Shown piece after piece: positions 26,393 to 35,997 of a stretch of DNA of 64,000 bases; the first letter of the stretch is position 1, and the number at the start of each line of letters is the position of its first letter. The stretch spans positions 806,001 to 870,000 of the forward strand of contig CAWGOT010000007.1 in assembly GCA_963824275.1 (NCBI GenBank). The letters are read 5' to 3'. Under the pieces are notes generated by a model. That model was not told where the DNA came from. It saw only the letters and a program-made list of their open reading frames with translations, and did no database searches. The stretch is from JANXQG01 sp963824275 (lineage in GTDB: Bacteria > Planctomycetota > Planctomycetia > Pirellulales > Thermoguttaceae). Both the position numbers and the translations under genes were made by a program.

Positions 26393-27313
26393 CTACGCCG
26401 CCTTTTGCGCGGACCGTTTCTTCCTCGTGTCCTTCCATCGCCGGTGGACCCACCAGTATTGCTCCGGCGCAGTGCGGATGGCCTGCTCCAACTCCCGCGA
26501 ATACCACTGCGTCATGTCGCGGACCGTGCCGATGTCGTCTCGGGCGTCACGGGGATCGGCCATGGCTTGCGTGACCATCTCGAATTGCATCGGCTCGCCC
26601 AGCCGCCGCGCATAACAGACCGCCACCGGGGCGTCGTGCTCCAGGGCCAGAAGCGCGATCGCCTTGTGCGCCGAGGCCGGCCGGCCGAAGAACTCGACCC
26701 AGCAGCCCTTCTCGCCGGCGTACTGATCGGCGACGAAGGCCATCGTGCCGCCGCTGGAGAGCACGTGCTCGATCTGGTCGTAACCGCCGTTTTTCGGGAT
26801 CAGGTGCTGGCCCGTCGCTGCGCGGAAGCTGGTCAGGTAGCGGTCGAGATAGACGTTGTCGAGATTCCGCGCCACCGAGAACGTGGGGAAACCGAGGATC
26901 CCCAGGGCGTAGCCGCCGAGCTCGAAATTGCCGAAATGGCCCGTGACCACGATCACCGGGCGCTCGCCGATCAACTGCCGCATGAGCGGGGCCACGTCGC
27001 GGAGCTGGATATATTTCCGCCAGTTGGTCTCGTGGATCTTCCGCGGCACGTGGGCCACTTCCAGCACCAGCAGGAAGAGGTGTTCCCACATCCGCAGGGC
27101 CAGCCTCGACCGCTCCTTGGGCGAGAGCTCGGGAAAGGCGTGGGCCAGGTTCTCATCGACCACCTTGGCCCTCACATGCGCCACGTCGTTCATCAGCCAC
27201 GCGCAGGTCCGGGCCAGCTTGCGGCCGGTCTCCAGCGGCAGGGCCTGAACGATGCAGATCAGGATGCGAACGGCGACATAGCCCAGGTAAGCCAGGATCT
27301 TCTTTCGCGGCAT
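26393..27313 (-). CDS. LpxL/HtrB-like lipid A acyltransferase
   Basis: The 306-residue protein has an N-terminal membrane anchor (YLGYVAVRILICIVQALPLE) and the catalytic segment VIVVTGHFGNFELGGYALG with the HX4(D/E) motif. Further family segments are MAFVADQYAG and EQYWWVHRRWK at the C-terminus. LpxL-type enzymes add secondary acyl chains to lipid A precursors at the inner membrane, in keeping with an LPS-bearing planctomycete. The start ATG at 27313 has GGAAGGAG upstream, better than the longer frame from 27511. It is intact and monocistronic. Confidence 0.88.
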   Translation of the reverse strand: MPRKKILAYLGYVAVRILICIVQALPLETGRKLARTCAWLMNDVAHVRAKVVDENLAHAFPELSPKERSRLALRMWEHLFLLVLEVAHVPRKIHETNWRKYIQLRDVAPLMRQLIGERPVIVVTGHFGNFELGGYALGILGFPTFSVARNLDNVYLDRYLTSFRAATGQHLIPKNGGYDQIEHVLSSGGTMAFVADQYAGEKGCWVEFFGRPASAHKAIALLALEHDAPVAVCYARRLGEPMQFEMVTQAMADPRDARDDIGTVRDMTQWYSRELEQAIRTAPEQYWWVHRRWKDTRKKRSAQKAA

Positions 27314-27805
27314 GGCATGCTCCTTCCATGGAACGGATCGCGCGTATTGTTGCGAAAAACGGCCGCTGAGGGAAGTGGAAATAGTCAAACCGGAATAGGG
27401 CCACGGATGGAACAACTCGCAGTTTTTCTTCCTCGAACACCCTGCCGACGGGGGGATTTGCCCGAACTTGCCCGAAATTCGGATAGGGTCTTGCGGCAGC
27501 CACCCCAACATACGGGGGATTCTTGCCGGTACTTGCCGAAATCAATTCGTGCGGCCGAATTGGCGATCATTTTCCTGGAAGCGCATTCCATGCCGCGGTG
27601 CAGACCGCCGCCAACAGGCCAGGACAGCCTGGCGAGGGCTGCCCCGGCCGCGCGTCCTCGCATTGGCTTGCGAGAACGCCGAACCAAGTAAATTGTCAAA
27701 GAACCGGCGAGCGTATCCCCACGCCCGCTGCCGTAATTATCCATAGTTGTATATTATTGTCAAGGGCGCCGGAGATGATTTTTGCGACAAGGCGGCCTGA
27801 TCGCC
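27314..27805. other. Intergenic region of about 490 bp
   Basis: No gene is supported on either strand; the open frames are shadows without ribosome-binding sites. It holds the upstream sequence of the acyltransferase and, at its right end, the 3' side of a small membrane-protein gene. A local A/T-rich patch (about 27738-27760) stands out. Confidence 0.45.
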
Positions 27806-28117
27806 CTAAGTGGTTTCCCGGCAAGAGTTTCCAGTGCGGGGTGTTCGCAACTGCCTGGCCCACAGCGTCATCCAGATCACCGCGAATGCCATCAGCCACA
27901 GGCTGAACTTGAGGAACGCGATGGCCCAGAACCACACCCGCGCGACGAAGGCCCAATCGACATCCGGCCCCCACATGGCCAGCATCCACGCCGGCCGAGC
28001 CGACATCACGATGAGGTAAATGACCCAAAGAAGGGTGATGAATCCCACGGCGATGAGCAGCGTCCACCATCCGGCGACGGCGGCGGCCCTGACCCGCTTC
28101 TCGAAAACGTCATTCAT
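27806..28117 (-). CDS. Small membrane protein
   Basis: The 103-residue product has two hydrophobic helices (AGWWTLLIAVGFITLLWVIY and ARVWFWAIAFLKFSLWLMAF) joined by a short loop with WGPDVDW. The start ATG at 28117 is preceded by AAGGAAATC. It is unlike any domain I can name; it is probably an inner-membrane protein. It is divergent from the SpoIIAA-like gene. Confidence 0.75.
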   Translation of the reverse strand: MNDVFEKRVRAAAVAGWWTLLIAVGFITLLWVIYLIVMSARPAWMLAMWGPDVDWAFVARVWFWAIAFLKFSLWLMAFAVIWMTLWARQLRTPRTGNSCRETT

Positions 28118-28265
28118 GATGATTTCCTTCCTGCTGCAATGCTTGGGAGTACGGCAGCGACCCCCCAGCGAAAGATGCAGAGCGAATGCACCGTTTCGGT
28201 TATTCGCCGTGCCGCTCGCCTGCCTACAATTATAGTAGGCAATCTCTTGAAGAGGAGGCACAATC

Positions 28266-28718
28266 ATGATCGAAACGATTGAGACAGGCACTCCGAAGGT
28301 GGTCGGCGTGAAGTTGAGCGGAAAACTGCACGACGAAGACTACAGGCGCTTCGTGCCGAAGATCGAGACCATTTTGACCGCCGAGGGCAAGGTGCGGTTG
28401 TTCGTGCAATTCGAGGAGTTCCAGGGCTGGGACATGCACGCCGCCTGGGACGATTTCAAGTTCTCCCTGAGGCATTATTCCGACTTTGAGCGGATCGCTA
28501 TGGTGGGCGACCGCAGGTGGGAAAAATGGATGGCGAGCGTTTGCAAGCCGTTTACGAAGGCCAAGGTGAAGTATTTCGACCGCTCGGAAGTCGATGCTGC
28601 TTGGACCTGGCTGCGGGAAAACGAAGAGGCCAATCAAGCCTCGGAAGAAAATGACCGGCCGCCGGCCATGCCCTCGGAGGCGAGTCGATCGAACCCTTGG
28701 ATCTGGTACGGGCTTTGA
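28266..28718 (+). CDS. SpoIIAA-like STAS protein
   Basis: The 150-residue product fits the SpoIIAA-like family: VGVKLSGKLHDEDYRRFVPK, LFVQFEEFQGWDMHAAWDD and ERIAMVGDRRWEKWMASVCK are its hallmark segments. STAS folds bind regulators or lipids; in this family the role is not settled. The C-terminal 35 residues are extra and low-complexity. The start ATG at 28266 has GAGGAGG upstream. The gene is intact. Confidence 0.88.
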   Translation: MIETIETGTPKVVGVKLSGKLHDEDYRRFVPKIETILTAEGKVRLFVQFEEFQGWDMHAAWDDFKFSLRHYSDFERIAMVGDRRWEKWMASVCKPFTKAKVKYFDRSEVDAAWTWLRENEEANQASEENDRPPAMPSEASRSNPWIWYGL

Positions 28719-28867
28719 AGGCTCGCTGTCGGCAAACAGCAGGCGACCGATCCCTCGAATAAATGCCTTGCCTATGACATCCAAGGCGAGGGCGCTAACG
28801 CGACCAAGGACTACAAGCAAGCTGTAGCACTTGGGCTCGTGCTGGTCTTTCCGTAAGCAGCCTCAAT

Positions 28868-29257
28868 TCACGGTTCCAAGTACGAGTCGAAGACCCGGAC
28901 CTTCTTCCAGTTGTCCTGGTTCTCCGCGATGAGTTTCAGGTGCCGCTCGGCCTTGGCATACTGGTCGTACGCCGCTTTGTTCTAAAACACCTGGTGCAGG
29001 GACACGTCGAAATCCCGGTCATTCACGTCCCGCTGCATGTCGTCGGCCAGCGTCCCGACGGCAAAGCGGACCATGCCGGGGTGATCGGTAAGATATTTCT
29101 TGCAGGCGGCGACCAGCTTTTCCTTAGCCTGGGGCGAGTTGTCTTTGAGCGAGAAGTAGACGTCGTGGGCCAGCAGCGGTTCTTCAGCCCGGGCGGAAAT
29201 GCCGGCAAACGCCACGATCAAGGCGGCGGTCAGTGCATACGCAAGCGATCTCATCAT
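28868..29257 (-). pseudogene. Dabb-like stress-responsive alpha/beta-barrel protein with internal stop
   Basis: A signal peptide (ALTAALIVAFAGISARAEE) is followed by HDVYFSLKDNSPQAKEKLV and DDMQRDVNDRDFDVSLHQVF. TAG at 28982-28984 then interrupts the frame, which continues without shift as NKAAYDQYAKAERHLKLIAE and WKKVRVFDSYLEP to a TGA at 28868-28870. The tail is the expected second half of a Dabb domain, so the TAG is a point change (AAG to TAG would do it). Full length would be about 129 residues. ATG 29257 has AGGAGA upstream. The truncated 91-residue product is unlikely to fold. Confidence 0.75.
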
Positions 29258-29349
29258 CGGAATCTCCTGTAATTGCAAATGGACTGGGACGGATACGAAT
29301 ATCCGGATTATCTTTCAGGTTCGATACGGATGCAAGTATGAGAGCCGAG

Positions 29350-29450
29350 GATCCCGCCCTGCTTTGCCAGGGCGGTGAACAAGGCTGGATCGCTTGCCAC
29401 CCCAGAGAACGCACAGCCTCATTCACCGCCCTGGCAAGCAGGGCGGGGTC
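29350..29450. repeat. About 100-bp nested palindromic element
   Basis: GATCCCGCCCTGCTTTGCCA with GGGCGGTGAA is inverted in TTCACCGCCCTGGCAAGCAG with GGGCGGGGTC, around a 42-base centre. A further partial copy (TTCACCGCCTGGGCAAGCCA) follows at about 29488-29518. Architecture and length resemble the elements at 6283 and 15315. The surrounding 29279-29906 region holds no other supported gene. Confidence 0.75.
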
Positions 29451-29705
29451 TACTCGGTCGGGCGGGAGACCTTTACCTCTCCAGCCTGCTTCACCGCCTG
29501 GGCAAGCCAGGAGGGGTCGGAAAACACGCCGGCGCAGAACAAAAACGGCGAGAATCCGCTTTTGCTCAGGTCACGTGTTAAACTGGTGTGGAACGCAGAG
29601 ATGCCGCCAACAGGCCGGAAAGTCTCGCCAGGCTGCGTACGTGGCACCATGCTAGAGATGGGTCGCCGATAACCTCTTCGGGTTTATTGCGAGAGCTACC
29701 CTGTG

Positions 29706-29733
29706 GGACTAAACTGATAGGCTGGCTTGGCAA
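29706..29733 (+). repeat. 28-bp direct repeat, left copy
   Basis: The 28 bases beginning GGACTAAACTGATAGG recur exactly at 30087-30114. The two copies bracket a 353-bp segment that carries a small gene. Confidence 0.8.
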
Positions 29734-29906
29734 TACCGTCGAACTCGATGCTCCGCCGAAAATCCACCGTGGATAGTGCCCAAAAGAGGGCCGGGGAAAA
29801 ATCCTCGCGCAACCCAGGAGAACGGAGTGTAGACAAAGCAAGGCATTGCCCTCGGCAAGAGGCCGCCGCAGTATGCGGATGCAGTATGCGGATGAGGAGG
29901 AATAGT

Positions 29907-30093
29907 ATGACCCAGTCCAAGCCAACCGTAACCATCGACCAGACCTTCCAGGCGCTCCTGGCCGACCAAGAGGCCCGACTCAGCCTCGAAGTACGACTTG
30001 TCCAAGGTGGGCTGGGAAATTGGCGGGACGGCGGTGAAAACGCCGAACGGCTGGCGTCTGGTCGAGGCGAAACCTGATTCGATTCTGGACTAA
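29907..30093 (+). CDS. Small uncharacterised protein, one frameshift
   Basis: From ATG 29907 the frame reads MTQSKPTVTIDQTFQALLAD and QEARLSLE; after a one-base shift near 29987 it continues YDLSKVGWEIGGTAVKTPNG and WRLVEAKPDSILD to the TAA at 30091. GAGGAGG-like sequence precedes the start. The composition looks coding in both parts, but no family is recognised. The stop lies inside the right copy of the 28-bp repeat, so the end may have been altered by recombination. Confidence 0.4.
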
Positions 30094-30114
30094 ACTGATA
30101 GGCTGGCTTGGCAA
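30087..30114 (+). repeat. 28-bp direct repeat, right copy
   Basis: Exact copy of 29706-29733. It overlaps the last codon and stop of the small gene at 29907-30093. Forty-seven bases separate it from the start of the PIN-partner gene. Confidence 0.8.
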
Positions 30115-30161
30115 GACTATGGGTAACTAGATAGAATTGAGAGAATAGGCAGGATTAACCA

Positions 30162-31107
30162 ATGAGCACGACCATTCAGACCGTCATCTTGTCAAGCAGC
30201 GAACATTTTGGCGGAAAGGTCCCACCGAAGGCGTTCGGCGAACTTCTTCGGGTGATTCCGGACGCCATTCGCTATGCAATCCGAATGGCATTCGAGTCTC
30301 GAAGCCGTGCCAAGGGAAAGCGTCCGAACTGGCTCTCTGCGGCCTCGGACATACGCTTCCTGGATCACGGCGGCCATGACGAAACGATCCTGCATTTCCA
30401 AGCGCCGCTTTTGGGCGAGGCTGCCGAGGCGCTCTATCATCAACGTGAAATGTGGCCGGCCCGGCCAGAGCCTACGGACACCGGCTTTGATCTGCTTGGC
30501 GACGTGGTCGCAGACGTTGCCGCAAATAACTCGGACAGCGATCGATTCGACCGCCCATTGCTGCGAGAGTTCGAGCGATTCAAGCATGGCCTCAATCGTT
30601 CTTTCCAGAGAGTGACGTTTACGGGGACGCGCTACCCTTTTTCGCAGCCGGCGGTCATCACGCCGGTTGTGATCCAGGCCGCTCGGAAATTGTCCCACGA
30701 CACTCCCAAGCCGCAGCGCGCGTATCGCCGGCAATCTCGATATGATTCGGAGCAGCACGAATTCGTTCGCCATCAAGCTGACGAGCGGGCAGGAAGTCCG
30801 CGGCGTGCTCACCAACGGCGAGGTTGCGAGGGTTACCGAACTGTTTGGTCAGCAGGTTCTGATACTGGGCAGGGCCATTTACCGGCCTTCGGGGCAACTC
30901 CTCCGGATCGACGCCGATGAGGTGGTCCCAGCCGGAGATCGCGACCAGTTCTTTTCGGCTGTTCCGAAACCCAAGCGGTCTCGATCTGACCTGCGCGACG
31001 TGCTTCGCCAGCAGCAACACAAGAAGGGTGTTGCCGCCATTTTCGGCAAGTGGCCGGGGACAGAAACGGACGAGCAGATCGCAGCAGCCTTGAAGGAGTG
31101 TGAATGA
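30162..31107 (+). CDS. Large partner (possible antitoxin) of a PIN toxin, one frameshift
   Basis: A protein of about 315 residues begins MSTTIQTVILSSSEHFGGKV and, after a one-base shift near 30712, continues ARIAGNLDMIRSSTNSFAIK with TSGQEVRGVLTNGEVARVTE and ends EIAAALKECE-like (EQIAAALKECE). The C-terminal DLRDVLRQQQHKKGVAAIFG and WPGTETDEQI stretch resembles the toxin-binding tails of some antitoxins. Its end overlaps the PIN start (ATGA), so the two are translationally coupled. Its size and lack of a recognised DNA-binding fold are unusual for an antitoxin. The function is inferred from position only. Confidence 0.6.
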
Positions 31108-31556
31108 TGGCCGTCTCCGTAGGCTATTTGCTGGATACGAACGTGGTCCTCGCCCTGATTCGGGCGAATCCACTTGGTCAATTCCTCGACCACCAATATC
31201 GCCTGCGTGCCGCGTTGAGTCGGAGCATGATATGTGTCGTGACGGTCGGTGAGATGCTATCGCTTGTTCGACAGTTTGGTTGGGGGCAAACCAAACGCGA
31301 CGAACTTGAACGGCTGCTCGATGAGGTCGTTTGGCTTGATATTAACCGACCGGACATTCTTGATGCTTATGGCGAGGTCGATCATTTCAGCCTTACGCAA
31401 GGCCATAAACTGGGCAAGAATGACGCATGGATTGCCGCGACGGCAAAGGCGACCGGCGCAACCCTGCTGACGACCGATCCGGATTTTGATCACCTGCACG
31501 GCAGCCATATCGATCGAATCTGGATTCACCCGGACACGAACAAGACGACGCCATGA
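31104..31556 (+). CDS. VapC-like PIN toxin
   Basis: The 150-residue product carries the PIN acidic residues: LLDTNVVLALIR (Asp), VTVGEMLSL (Glu), LGKNDAWIAATAKA (Asp) and LLTTDPDFDHL (Asp). The order and spacing are those of VapC ribonucleases that cleave tRNA or rRNA. It is intact, in contrast to its partner as sequenced, and starts four bases before the partner's stop. A promoter for it alone is not evident. Confidence 0.88.
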   Translation: MMAVSVGYLLDTNVVLALIRANPLGQFLDHQYRLRAALSRSMICVVTVGEMLSLVRQFGWGQTKRDELERLLDEVVWLDINRPDILDAYGEVDHFSLTQGHKLGKNDAWIAATAKATGATLLTTDPDFDHLHGSHIDRIWIHPDTNKTTP

Positions 31557-31565
31557 GCAGACGAC

Positions 31566-31649
31566 ATGCGAACTTACTTCGCCTTCCAGACGCGAAGGGC
31601 GGAACTCATCGAGCAGTGGTTCATGGAGGCGGAGCGCGTCGCTTTCTGA
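31566..31649 (+). pseudogene. Remnant of a second dinD gene
   Basis: The 27-residue frame contains TYFAFQTRRAELIEQ and EAERVAF, which matches TYFAIQTRRAEL-IEQ-LLEAERV in the dinD gene at 35994-36834 at the same place in that protein. It starts and ends abruptly and nothing DinD-like is visible to either side. It is a leftover of a duplication or of an earlier dinD-bearing island. Confidence 0.75.
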
Positions 31650-31773
31650 AAAAGACCAGGGGAATGTCGGCTACGGAGGCCAAGATGATGGTGGCGAAGG
31701 TCGCCAGGGATTTGGGAATGTTCTGACCAGCATGGACTTCCACAACAACGCTGGCCAATAGGAGAACCCAATC

Positions 31774-32363
31774 ATGCGTATCATGACCATCCTGGGCAGC
31801 CCTAGACGTCAGGGCAACACGGCCAAGGTGCTGGGCTTTATCGAAGAGCAGTTGTTCCGGACCGGTGGCCACGCGGTGGACTCGGCCAACATCTTGGATT
31901 ACCACGTGCAGGGCTGCGGCGAGTGCATGGCCTGCAAGAAAGGCACGGTCGAACTGTGCACCATCGGCGACGACGCCAACGCCCTGTATCGGCGGATGGT
32001 GGCCGCGGATCTGGTGCTCATCGCGGCCCCGGTGTTCTGCTGGGGCTTCCCGGCGCAGATCAAAGGGCTGATCGACCGCATGTACTGCATGATGGACTTC
32101 GACGGCAAGCGCCTAACGCCCCTCGGCTGCACGGCAAGTCGATGGCGCTGCTTCTTACCGGCGGCGGCGACAAGGCAAATAACGCGGACCTGGTCATTGC
32201 GGGTTTCCAGAATTTGGTAAAATGGGTCGATGGCCGGATGGCGGGCCACTGGTTTCTCAGCGGCTGCACGAAGCCCGAAGCGATCGGCGAGGAGGTGAGA
32301 ACCCAGGCGGTCGCGTTCGCCAAGAGGATGCAGACCGACACAGAGACCCATGGCAAAACCTGA
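31774..32363 (+). CDS. Flavodoxin-like NAD(P)H-dependent FMN reductase, one frameshift
   Basis: IMTILGSPRRQGNTAKVLGF is the flavin-phosphate loop of the NADPH-dependent FMN reductase family, and VQGCGECMACKKG is the cysteine-bearing segment common in the iron-sulfur flavoprotein-like branch. ADLVLIAAPVFCWGFPAQIK with GLIDRMYC follows. A one-base shift near 32135 leads to GKSMALLLTGGGDKANNADL and a helical C-terminus. Corrected length is about 196 residues. It probably transfers electrons from NAD(P)H to an unknown acceptor in the cytoplasm. RBS AGGAG precedes the ATG at 31774. Confidence 0.85.
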
Positions 32364-32631
32364 TTCGATGCTGAAGCGGATCGAAGCCTTCAACCAGGCC
32401 AAGGGTGGCGGGATTCGGAAGACGGCGAAGGGGTACTCCCTCTTCCGCGAGGACAGCGGCGAGCCTGTGGCACGCTTGCGCCCGACCGGCCAGGCCGACA
32501 AGGTGGAGGTCATGTGGCGGAGCCACCGCGACAAGTGGGAGCAGATCGGCGGCTTCGGCCCGATGGTAATGCCGCTGGACAAGGCGCTGGAGTTCGTCGC
32601 GAAAGACCCGGATGGCATTTTCTGGAGTTAG
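32350..32631 (+). CDS. Small uncharacterised protein coupled to the reductase
   Basis: The 93-residue product reads MAKPDSMLKRIEAFNQAKGG, then GYSLFREDSGEPVARLRPTG and MPLDKALEFVAKDPDGIFWS. Its alternating basic and aromatic segments suggest a small beta-sheet fold. It overlaps the reductase gene by 14 bases. The first codons resemble, at the DNA level, the end of the small gene near 30075 (CCTGATTCGAT), which may be a recombination trace. No family is recognised. Confidence 0.65.
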   Translation: MAKPDSMLKRIEAFNQAKGGGIRKTAKGYSLFREDSGEPVARLRPTGQADKVEVMWRSHRDKWEQIGGFGPMVMPLDKALEFVAKDPDGIFWS

Positions 32632-32889
32632 CTTCGGATTGCTTTAGCGCAATAGCCTAGCCCCTCGACGGGGTATCGTATGGTAAACGTGCCCGGCCGA
32701 GCCGAGCCCAAGGCCAGCGGGCCGGAACGGGAACCCGCTCGAACGGGCCGCCCTGGGGCTATTGACAAATGAACACTATTGCAGTACTTTCGTAGCTATC
32801 GAGCCGAAAGGAGCGAAATCCGGGCCCGCTTTCGCATCTGACCTTTCAGTGGCGGCATGCTGCTCCGGCGCGTTTCAAGGTAATATCCG

Positions 32890-35800
32890 ATGGCCAATCC
32901 GTTCTTTGAGCATCCGATCCTTAATTCGCCCTACGATTGCCCGCAGCGGCATTGGGAACTCGATCCCCAAGGGCAGCCGACGCAGAGGATCATCGAAGCC
33001 CGCCGCCGCGCCGAGTTCATAACGCCCATTCCCAAACCGAAAAAGGTTAAGGGCGCGGAAAGTCAGCAAGCGTTCATTTTCGACGAGGGCAAGGGACTCT
33101 CCACCAAAGAACAGCAGTACGACCCAACGTCAATCATCAACGAGGTCCGTGGTTACGTCGATCAATGGCGGCTGCTGCCGAATCCGAGCCAGTGGAGAGT
33201 GACGCCGGAAACGGCTCGGCTGCTTCAGCATTGGCGGTGCCACCCGTTCAGCGGCATACGCCCGTTCTTTTGTCAGGTCGAGGCCGTCGAGACGGCAATC
33301 TGGTTGACGGAGGTCGCGCCGCACTTCAAGTACGGTAAACGAATCCTGGAAGAATTGGCCGCGGCCAGCAGAGAGGCGAATCCCGAACTCCTGCGTCTGG
33401 CGCTGAAGCTGGCCACCGCCGCGGGCAAGACCACGGTCATGGCCATGCTCATCGCCTGGCAGACGATCAACGCTGCCCGCCGCAGCGAAAGCAAGAACTT
33501 TACCCGCGGCTTTCTGGTCGTCGCGCCAGGGCTTACGGTCAAGGAGCGCCTGCGGGTGCTTCAGCCGAACGACCCCGACAGCTACTACGCCAGTCGCGAA
33601 CTCGTGCCCAACGACATTTTGGACGACGTCAAGCGGGCCAAGATCGTCATTACCAACTTTCAGGCCTTCAAGCTGCGGGAAAGGACCGACGTCTCCAAGG
33701 GCACCCGGGCAGCGCTTGAAGGCTGCGCGGCGAAACGCTGCAAACGCTGGAAACCGAGGGCCAGATGCTGCAACGGGTCATGCCCGACCTGATGGGGATG
33801 AAGAATATCCTCGCGCTGAACGATGAGGCGCACCACTGCTACCGCGAGAAGCCGCAGGACCCCGACGACGAGGACCTGAAAGGCGACGACAAGAAGGAGG
33901 CCGAGAGGAACAAGGAGGCCGCCCGCCTCTGGATTTCCGGCCTGGAGGCCGTGAACCGCAAGCTGGGTCTGGCCCGCGTCATCGATCTTTCGGCAACGCC
34001 CTTCTTCCTCCGCGGTTCGGGCTATGCCGAAGGGACGTTGTTCCCCTGGACGATGAACGATTTTTCGCTCATGGACGCCATCGAATGCGGGATCGTCAAG
34101 CTGCCCCGCGTGCCGGTCGCCGACAACATTCCGGGCCAGGAGATGCCGATGTACCGCAATCTCTGGGAGCACATCGGACCGAAGATGCCGAAGAAGGGCC
34201 GCGGCAAGGCGAAAACGCTCGACCCGCTGAGCCTGCCGCCGCAACTTCAAACCGCCCTGGAAGCGCTGTACGGCCACTACGAGAAGACCTATGAGCAGTG
34301 GGAAAAGGCCGGCATCCGCGTCCCGCCTTGCTTCATCGTGGTCTGCAACAACACGTCCACCTCGAAGCTGGTGTATGACTATATCTCCGGATTCTTGCGC
34401 GAGAATGAGGACGGCACGACGACTCCCGTGCCCGGCCGCCTCAAGCTGTTCCGGAACTTCGATGAATACGGCAACCCCTTCGCGCGGCCAAATACCCTGC
34501 TCATCGACAGCGAGCAGCTCGAATCGGGCGAGGCCCTGGACGACAACTTCCGAAGTATGGCGACCGATGAGATCGAGCGCTTTCGCCGCGAGATTCTCGA
34601 ACGCGGCGGCAAGCTGGCCGGGGAACTCCAGGGCGGCAAGGAACTCGACGACGTCACGCTCCTCCGCGAGGTGATGAACACGGTTGGCAAGCATGGCCAA
34701 CTGGGCGGGACCATCCGCTGCGTCGTCTCCGTTTCCATGCTTACGGAAGGTTGGGACGCGAATACCGTCACACACGTTCTCGGCGTTCGCGCCTTCGGCA
34801 CGCAATTACTTTGCGAGCAGGTTATCGGTCGCGCCCTCCGTCGCCAGTCGTACGATTTGAATGAGGAGGGGCTCTTCAACGTGGAATATGCCGATGTCCT
34901 GGGCATCCCCTTCGACTTCACGGCGAAACCGGTCGTGGCCCCGCCGCAGCCGCCACGCGAGACGATCCAGGTCAAGGCCGTTCGCCCCGATCGCGACAAG
35001 CTGGAAATCCGCTTTCCGCGCGTCGAGGGCTATCGCGTGGAACTGCCCTCCGAGCGGCTCGAGCGCAGCATTCAACGACGACTCGATTTTGAGGCTCACC
35101 CCCGACCTCGTAGGCGCGACGGAAACGCAGAACTCGGGCATTATCGGCAAGAAGGTCGATCTCAATCTCATCCACACGGGCGACGTGCGGCCTTCTCAGG
35201 TGCTTTACGAACTGACGTCGCATCTGGTCTTGACCACGTTTCGCAACCACGGCGAGGAGCCCAGCCTGAACCTCTTCGGCCAGCTCAAGCGCATCGCCCG
35301 GCAATGGCTCGACGGCTACCTCAAGTGCATTGGTGGCACGTATCCCGCGCAGTTGAAATACAAGATGCTGGCCGACATGGCCTGCAAACGCATTTCCGAC
35401 GGGATTACGCGGCAGTTCATGGGCGACCGCCCGATCATGGCGATTCTCGACCCCTACAATCCCGTCGGTTCCACAAACTACGTTCGCTTCACGACCTCCA
35501 AGACCGACCGTTGGGAGACCGACCCGGAACATTGCCATATCAACTGGGTGATTCTCGATAGCGATTGGGAGGCCGAGTTCTGCCGCGTGGCCGAGGCCCA
35601 TCCGAAGGTCTTCGCCTACGTAAAGAACCATAATCTAGGGCTGGAAGTGCCCTACCGCTACGGATCGGAAATGCGGATCTACCGGCCCGACTTCGTGGCG
35701 CTGGTGGACGACGGGCACCCGCCGAAGCCGGACGGGACGCCCGATTTTCTGCATCTCGTGGTGGAAATCAAGGGCTATCGCCGCGAGGACGCAAAGGAGA

Positions 35801-35997
35801 AGAAATCGACCATGGACCTGTACTGGGTGCCGGGGGTGAACAACCTCGGCGCCTATGGCCGCTGGGCCTTTGCCGAGTTCACCGAGGTCTACCAGATCCA
35901 GTCCGATTTCAAGGCCAAGGTGGAAAGCGAATTCAACAAGATGATCGAATTGGCAACCGCTTCAAAGACACCGATTATTCCCACGGGGGCACGATGA
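32890..35997 (+). CDS. Type III restriction enzyme Res-like helicase-nuclease, two compensating frameshifts
   Basis: The protein of about 1035 residues starts with MANPFFEHPILNSPYDCPQR, a start I associate with the BPTD_3080-type restriction endonucleases. The helicase motifs are LALKLATAAGKTTVMAM (Walker A), LALNDEAHH (motif II), VIDLSATPFF (motif III) and CEQVIGRALRR (motif VI). The C-terminus carries YRPDFVALVDD and LVVEIKGYR, the PD-(D/E)XK nuclease residues. Single-base shifts near 33710 and 35085 restore the frame. Together with Mod downstream it should cut unmodified DNA after ATP-driven movement. Its stop overlaps the dinD start. Confidence 0.9.

Noticed and set aside
32632..32889. 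Possible tRNA or structured RNA in a G/C-rich gap before the restriction operon
   Set aside because: Local hairpins exist, but I found no cloverleaf, no T-loop consensus and no recognisable riboswitch core.
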